Assembly (NCBI GenBank): GCA_030431255.1
Contig: JAUIJL010000027.1
Location: 59,131 to 123,130 of the forward strand
Direction: 5' to 3'
Origin: Thermoanaerobaculia bacterium
GTDB lineage: Bacteria > Acidobacteriota > Thermoanaerobaculia > Multivoradales > J023
Length of the DNA stretch: 64,000 nucleotides
This document shows positions 61,419 through 64,000 of the stretch, piece by piece. A program made the translations under genes and the position numbers. The notes below the pieces were generated by a model. It saw only the letters and a list, made by a program, of their open reading frames with translations, made no database searches and was not told the origin of the DNA. Each line of letters starts with the position of its first letter. Position 1 is the stretch's first letter.

Positions 61419-62291
61419 ATGTGTCGCCGAATCTTCTGGGCCTTCTGCCGCCAAATCGTTCTTTGTGGCGTCGTCTCATGCCTGGTGATGTCGTGCTCGT
61501 CCGAGCCCGAGCCGCTTCCCGATGCCCACGCCGAGGCTGAGCGAGGGTGGAGTCTGTTGTGCCAAAAGGACTTCGGCGCCGCTCGGAAGGTTTTCGAAGA
61601 GATGTCGACCCGCCATGACTTAGAGCAAGGCATGGCGAATCAAACGTTCTTCGGTTTCGCCCTCGCCACCTCAGGGCTCGGTGAGCATGCCAGAGCGGTC
61701 GAGCTCTATGAACGGCTGGCGCAGCGGGAGCCCAGCGACGCAGATCTCCTCTGGCGGGCGCAGTTCAATCTTTCCTGGGACTACCATCAGATCGGGCGTG
61801 ATGATCTGGCTGAAGCCACTCTGCTGAGGCTGTTGGAAATGCCTGCTGATACCGCAGAAAAGGCAGAGAAAGCTGCCTTTCCCTCCAACCGAGGCCCGCA
61901 AGCAGAGCCTTCTTCTTCGTACCGGCAGGAATCGCCCTTGTCTTGTGATGAGGAAGCCCGCCTCAGGTATCGGCATACCGCCGCTTTTGCCTTGGCGGAG
62001 CACTATGTTTTCCAAGAGAGGTATGCGTTGGCCTATACCTTTCTATCGGCAGCCGAACATGTGTTTCCATATCCCAGCTCTTGTGCGAACGCTGTGATGG
62101 AGAGCAACTTCAGGTTGGCTCTTCTGGAGCACAAGATCTTAGAAGGGCTCGGCCGCCGTGAGGAGGCGTCCTCTGTGCTGCTGCCGTATGTCTTCAAGAC
62201 GGAGAACGGCGACGAGCCCGAAATCCGACCGCCTGTAGAAACCCATCGAGTTTGGCCGCTGGTCCTCTTTCCCGATCCCAGGAGGTGTTGA
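61419..62291 (+). CDS. TPR-type lipoprotein
   Basis: A 290-aa predicted lipoprotein: short basic start, hydrophobic core and lipobox VMSC (Cys near residue 26). A TPR-like region follows (AERGWSLLCQKDFGAARKVF, HARAVELYERLAQREPSD, YHQIGRDDLAEATLLRLLE). The gene begins 4 bp after polB and may be read from the same transcript. No specific function can be given. Confidence 0.7.
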   Translation: MCRRIFWAFCRQIVLCGVVSCLVMSCSSEPEPLPDAHAEAERGWSLLCQKDFGAARKVFEEMSTRHDLEQGMANQTFFGFALATSGLGEHARAVELYERLAQREPSDADLLWRAQFNLSWDYHQIGRDDLAEATLLRLLEMPADTAEKAEKAAFPSNRGPQAEPSSSYRQESPLSCDEEARLRYRHTAAFALAEHYVFQERYALAYTFLSAAEHVFPYPSSCANAVMESNFRLALLEHKILEGLGRREEASSVLLPYVFKTENGDEPEIRPPVETHRVWPLVLFPDPRRC

Positions 62292-62364
62292 CTGAAGGTG
62301 TCACGTAGTTTCTAGCCAGCTTCTGAAGCCACATTCAAAGATCTCTTTCCGGTTGTTTTCGACG

Positions 62365-62814
62365 ATGAAGATTCCTCCACTGATCCCGTATCGGGTCGAT
62401 CAAATAAAGGTTTCCATGTCCATGGAGGATGCGGAGCAAAGGCTACAAATCTGGAGCGATCCCGAAAATGGATTCGCGTCCTGCATTGGCGGCGAGACCC
62501 CAGAGGGCTGGGTTCTGACCCGCCGTCCGGGTTTGATCAACAATTTGCTGTTAGTTTGGGGACGGGTCAGCCTGCAAGCCGACGCCGCCGACACCTGCCA
62601 CGCCGAAGTCTCGATCGGCCTTCAGCCCTTGATTCTCTATGTAGTCGTTTTCATAGCTCTTGTCGTCGCAGGGGTATTCTGGTTCCTTGAGGTCGAGTTG
62701 TTGATAGCGCTTTCTCCACTTGGTGTGATGGCCGTGGTGATGGCGTTCAGCATCGGTTTTGAGGATCACTACCTTCGAAAGGCTATCCGGAAGCTGCTGA
62801 CCTCAGACCCATGA
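62365..62814 (+). CDS. Unknown membrane protein
   Basis: A 149-aa protein with a soluble N-terminal half and two adjacent helices (about 88-108 and 111-133, LYVVVFIALVVAGVFWFLE and onward), ending with a basic tail. ATG 62365 is preferred; a TTG at 62353 is in frame. No clear ribosome site. No family recognised. Confidence 0.5.
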   Translation: MKIPPLIPYRVDQIKVSMSMEDAEQRLQIWSDPENGFASCIGGETPEGWVLTRRPGLINNLLLVWGRVSLQADAADTCHAEVSIGLQPLILYVVVFIALVVAGVFWFLEVELLIALSPLGVMAVVMAFSIGFEDHYLRKAIRKLLTSDP

Positions 62815-62846
62815 GCCAAGGATAGTTGGGATATGGTGGATCCACT

Positions 62847-63389
62847 ATGAGCCGTCCGAGGGACCCAGAAGCCGAGAAGAACATGGACTACGAGCGGCAA
62901 TCTCGCTCGTCGTCAGGGGAAAGCCGCCATGCCGAGCGAAAAAACCGCCCGAAGCGTCGAGCCCGAGCCCATCGGGCCGAGCGGCGCGGAGTCCAGCAGG
63001 CCCTAGACGTCGGGGTCGGACGATTCGACCCGGATCAAACGGAGCAGGTCATGAATGCCGTCGCGGAGGTTCCCATTCCATACTTCATTATCTGGCCTCC
63101 GCTGAGCCTGGGCGATCACCTCGCGGATAGGCGTCGATACCGAGCCGCTGAGGCCGGCCGGATCTTCTTTCGTGAAACGTATAATTCCGCCCGGCACCGT
63201 GTGGAATTCGCAAGATTTCTCCAGGCCGTGGTCGACGGAGGGGTCGCACCGTCCAAAGAGCTCGCGGAACACTTTGCCGATCAGAGATGGAGCCTTCGGA
63301 GAGATCAATTCTTAGAAGCGTTTTTCCGGGACGAGCCCAAGTGGCGGGGGCGCTTGGAGAGGTGGATCGCAAAGACGCTGGAGTCCTAG
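62847..63389 (+). CDS. Unknown basic protein
   Basis: A 180-aa protein. Residues 1-55 are highly basic and probably disordered (ERKNRPKRRARAHRAERRG). The remainder is helical and Arg/Glu-rich with two aromatic clusters (IPYFIIWPPLSLGDHL, FLEAFFRDEPKWRGRLERW). The basic tail suggests nucleic-acid or membrane-surface contact, but nothing more can be said. GGTGG lies before ATG 62847. Confidence 0.5.
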   Translation: MSRPRDPEAEKNMDYERQSRSSSGESRHAERKNRPKRRARAHRAERRGVQQALDVGVGRFDPDQTEQVMNAVAEVPIPYFIIWPPLSLGDHLADRRRYRAAEAGRIFFRETYNSARHRVEFARFLQAVVDGGVAPSKELAEHFADQRWSLRRDQFLEAFFRDEPKWRGRLERWIAKTLES

Positions 63390-63713
63390 GCACCGAGCTC
63401 GAAGCCTTGAGATATGGATTCTTGATAGTGATCGCTTCGAAAAACATTTTTCGGAAATCGATCTCGGTCCTCAAGCGTCATGAAGGTCTACCTTTCTTTC
63501 CCTTGGGCATCCCGAGAAACGGGCTGCCCAGATCCGACTGCTATACGACAACTCGGAGCGTCCGTTATTCGCCGTCGCAGAGCTCTGTGCTTCGGTCTGG
63601 CTATATGGACCAAAAGATTAAGAGTGCTTGCATACGGTCACCTTTGGTCGCGTAGATAGCTGATATCGCTTGCTTTACGACATTCTTGCATGGCGAACGT
63701 TCGGTAAGCAGCG
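63390..63713. other. Intergenic region, no gene seen
   Basis: This stretch is less GC-rich than the rest of the window. It contains a 10-bp imperfect hairpin, GGGCATCCCG-AGAAA-CGGGCTGCCC (63505-63529), with no U-tract on either strand, and no credible ORF. Confidence 0.5.
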
Positions 63714-63743
63714 TTGACTATCTGATTCGATAGCGACTAAAAT
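63714..63743 (+). promoter_or_regulatory. Sigma70-type promoter near the right edge
   Basis: TTGACT (63714-63719) and TAAAAT (63738-63743) are separated by 18 bp. Initiation would fall near 63750, giving a leader of about 24 nt with AGGAGAA at 63764 before the ATG at 63774. It is the best-formed -35/-10 pair I noticed in the window. Confidence 0.6.
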
Positions 63744-63773
63744 TGTCGGGTAATCAGCGCTCCAGGAGAAGCC

Positions 63774-63947
63774 ATGTGCCAGACACCCACGTCGGCCGCT
63801 GGCCCGTTGGCCGACGAAACCTGTTCCGTAAAGTTAAGAATAAACGAAGAGTGGGGGTTTTTCGTCCACTCTGAGGTTGGACAGACGCTTCGCGACATGC
63901 CTCCGCTGCAAAATCTTTCTGAAACTGGACAGCCGACATGCCCATAA
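63774..63947 (+). CDS. Candidate 57-aa small protein
   Basis: A short ORF (begins MCQTPTSAAGPLADETCSV, ends SETGQPTCP) preceded by AGGAGAAGCC and a good promoter. It has three cysteines and a central aromatic patch (EEWGFFVHSE). It overlaps the next open frame by 10 bp. No family recognised; it could be a leader peptide, a small regulator or a precursor peptide. Its first codons contain GTGCCAGACAC, a variant of the dispersed GTGCCAGGCAC motif, so a repeat origin is also possible. Confidence 0.4.
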   Translation: MCQTPTSAAGPLADETCSVKLRINEEWGFFVHSEVGQTLRDMPPLQNLSETGQPTCP

Positions 63948-64000
63948 CCGGCAACCGCACGCCATCGAAACGAAGCCGCTCCGACAGGGAAATTACGATA
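63938..64000 (+). CDS. Possible gene start running off the window
   Basis: ATG 63938 opens a frame that stays open for 21 codons to the edge (MPITGNRTPSKRSRSDREIT). It overlaps the stop of the 57-aa ORF, as coupled genes do. Too little is visible to name it. Confidence 0.3.
   Translation, partial: MPITGNRTPSKRSRSDREITI

Noticed and set aside
63505..63529. Hairpin as a terminator for the 62847 gene
   Set aside because: A good stem but no U-tract on either strand and more than 100 bp from the stop codon.

Overview
The window is GC-rich, densely coded DNA from a Gram-negative bacterium: it encodes a phosphate-selective outer-membrane porin, several lipoprotein signals, a bifunctional class A penicillin-binding protein and a twin-arginine molybdoenzyme. 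A membrane regulator combining an OmpR-type winged helix, a TolB-like domain and TPRs (15620-18154) is a layout common in Acidobacteriota, so that phylum (Thermoanaerobaculia-like) is my best guess. It rests on gene style only, and a myxobacterium-like lineage is not excluded. I found no rRNA, tRNA, CRISPR array or intact prophage.

Layout. 1-6461: long-chain acyl-CoA synthetase, a UvrA-family ATPase, a repeat element squeezed between two convergent stop codons, and a TSUP permease. 6643-15240: pstS-pstC-pstA-pstB followed by an OprO/OprP-type porin and a clear terminator, a complete phosphate-scavenging module with unusually large permeases and no phoU. 15281-27002: the TPR regulator with a small membrane protein, a divergent secreted calcium-repeat/beta-helix protein, HEAT-repeat protein, GH1 beta-glucosidase, an HUH (REP-associated transposase-like) protein, a TPR membrane protein and MsrP. 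27059-39913: HrpB helicase, a Yip1-like protein with PBP1b and a Vsr nuclease, a divergent Lrp regulator/methionine gamma-lyase-like pair with a ThrE-type exporter, two methyltransferases meeting tail to tail, an LEA-like lipoprotein, a P-loop kinase and a DUF368 lipid-carrier translocase. 40257-46272: a tightly overlapping run holding a response regulator and a histidine kinase separated by two membrane proteins and a REP cluster. 46330-50691: a 1453-residue NACHT/STAND NTPase with pentapeptide repeats and fourteen WD40 blades. 50938-64000: SSF symporter with a small membrane partner, a membrane-bound cyclase-domain protein, a TPR-like membrane protein, MiaE-like hydroxylase, YcgN-like protein, TerB-like protein, DNA polymerase II, several unknowns, and a promoter with a 57-codon ORF near the right edge.

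Three themes run through the window. (1) Many intergenic palindromes carry a GTAG tetranucleotide at one foot, the signature of REP elements, and an HUH protein of the REP-transposase type is present but seems to lack the usual tyrosine. (2) Several genes without a Shine-Dalgarno sequence have a -10-like hexamer almost exactly 6 nt before the start codon, suggesting leaderless transcripts; this decides several starts. (3) The most novel-looking single locus is the NACHT-WD40 protein, whose N-terminus resembles a decayed Mrr-type nuclease domain.
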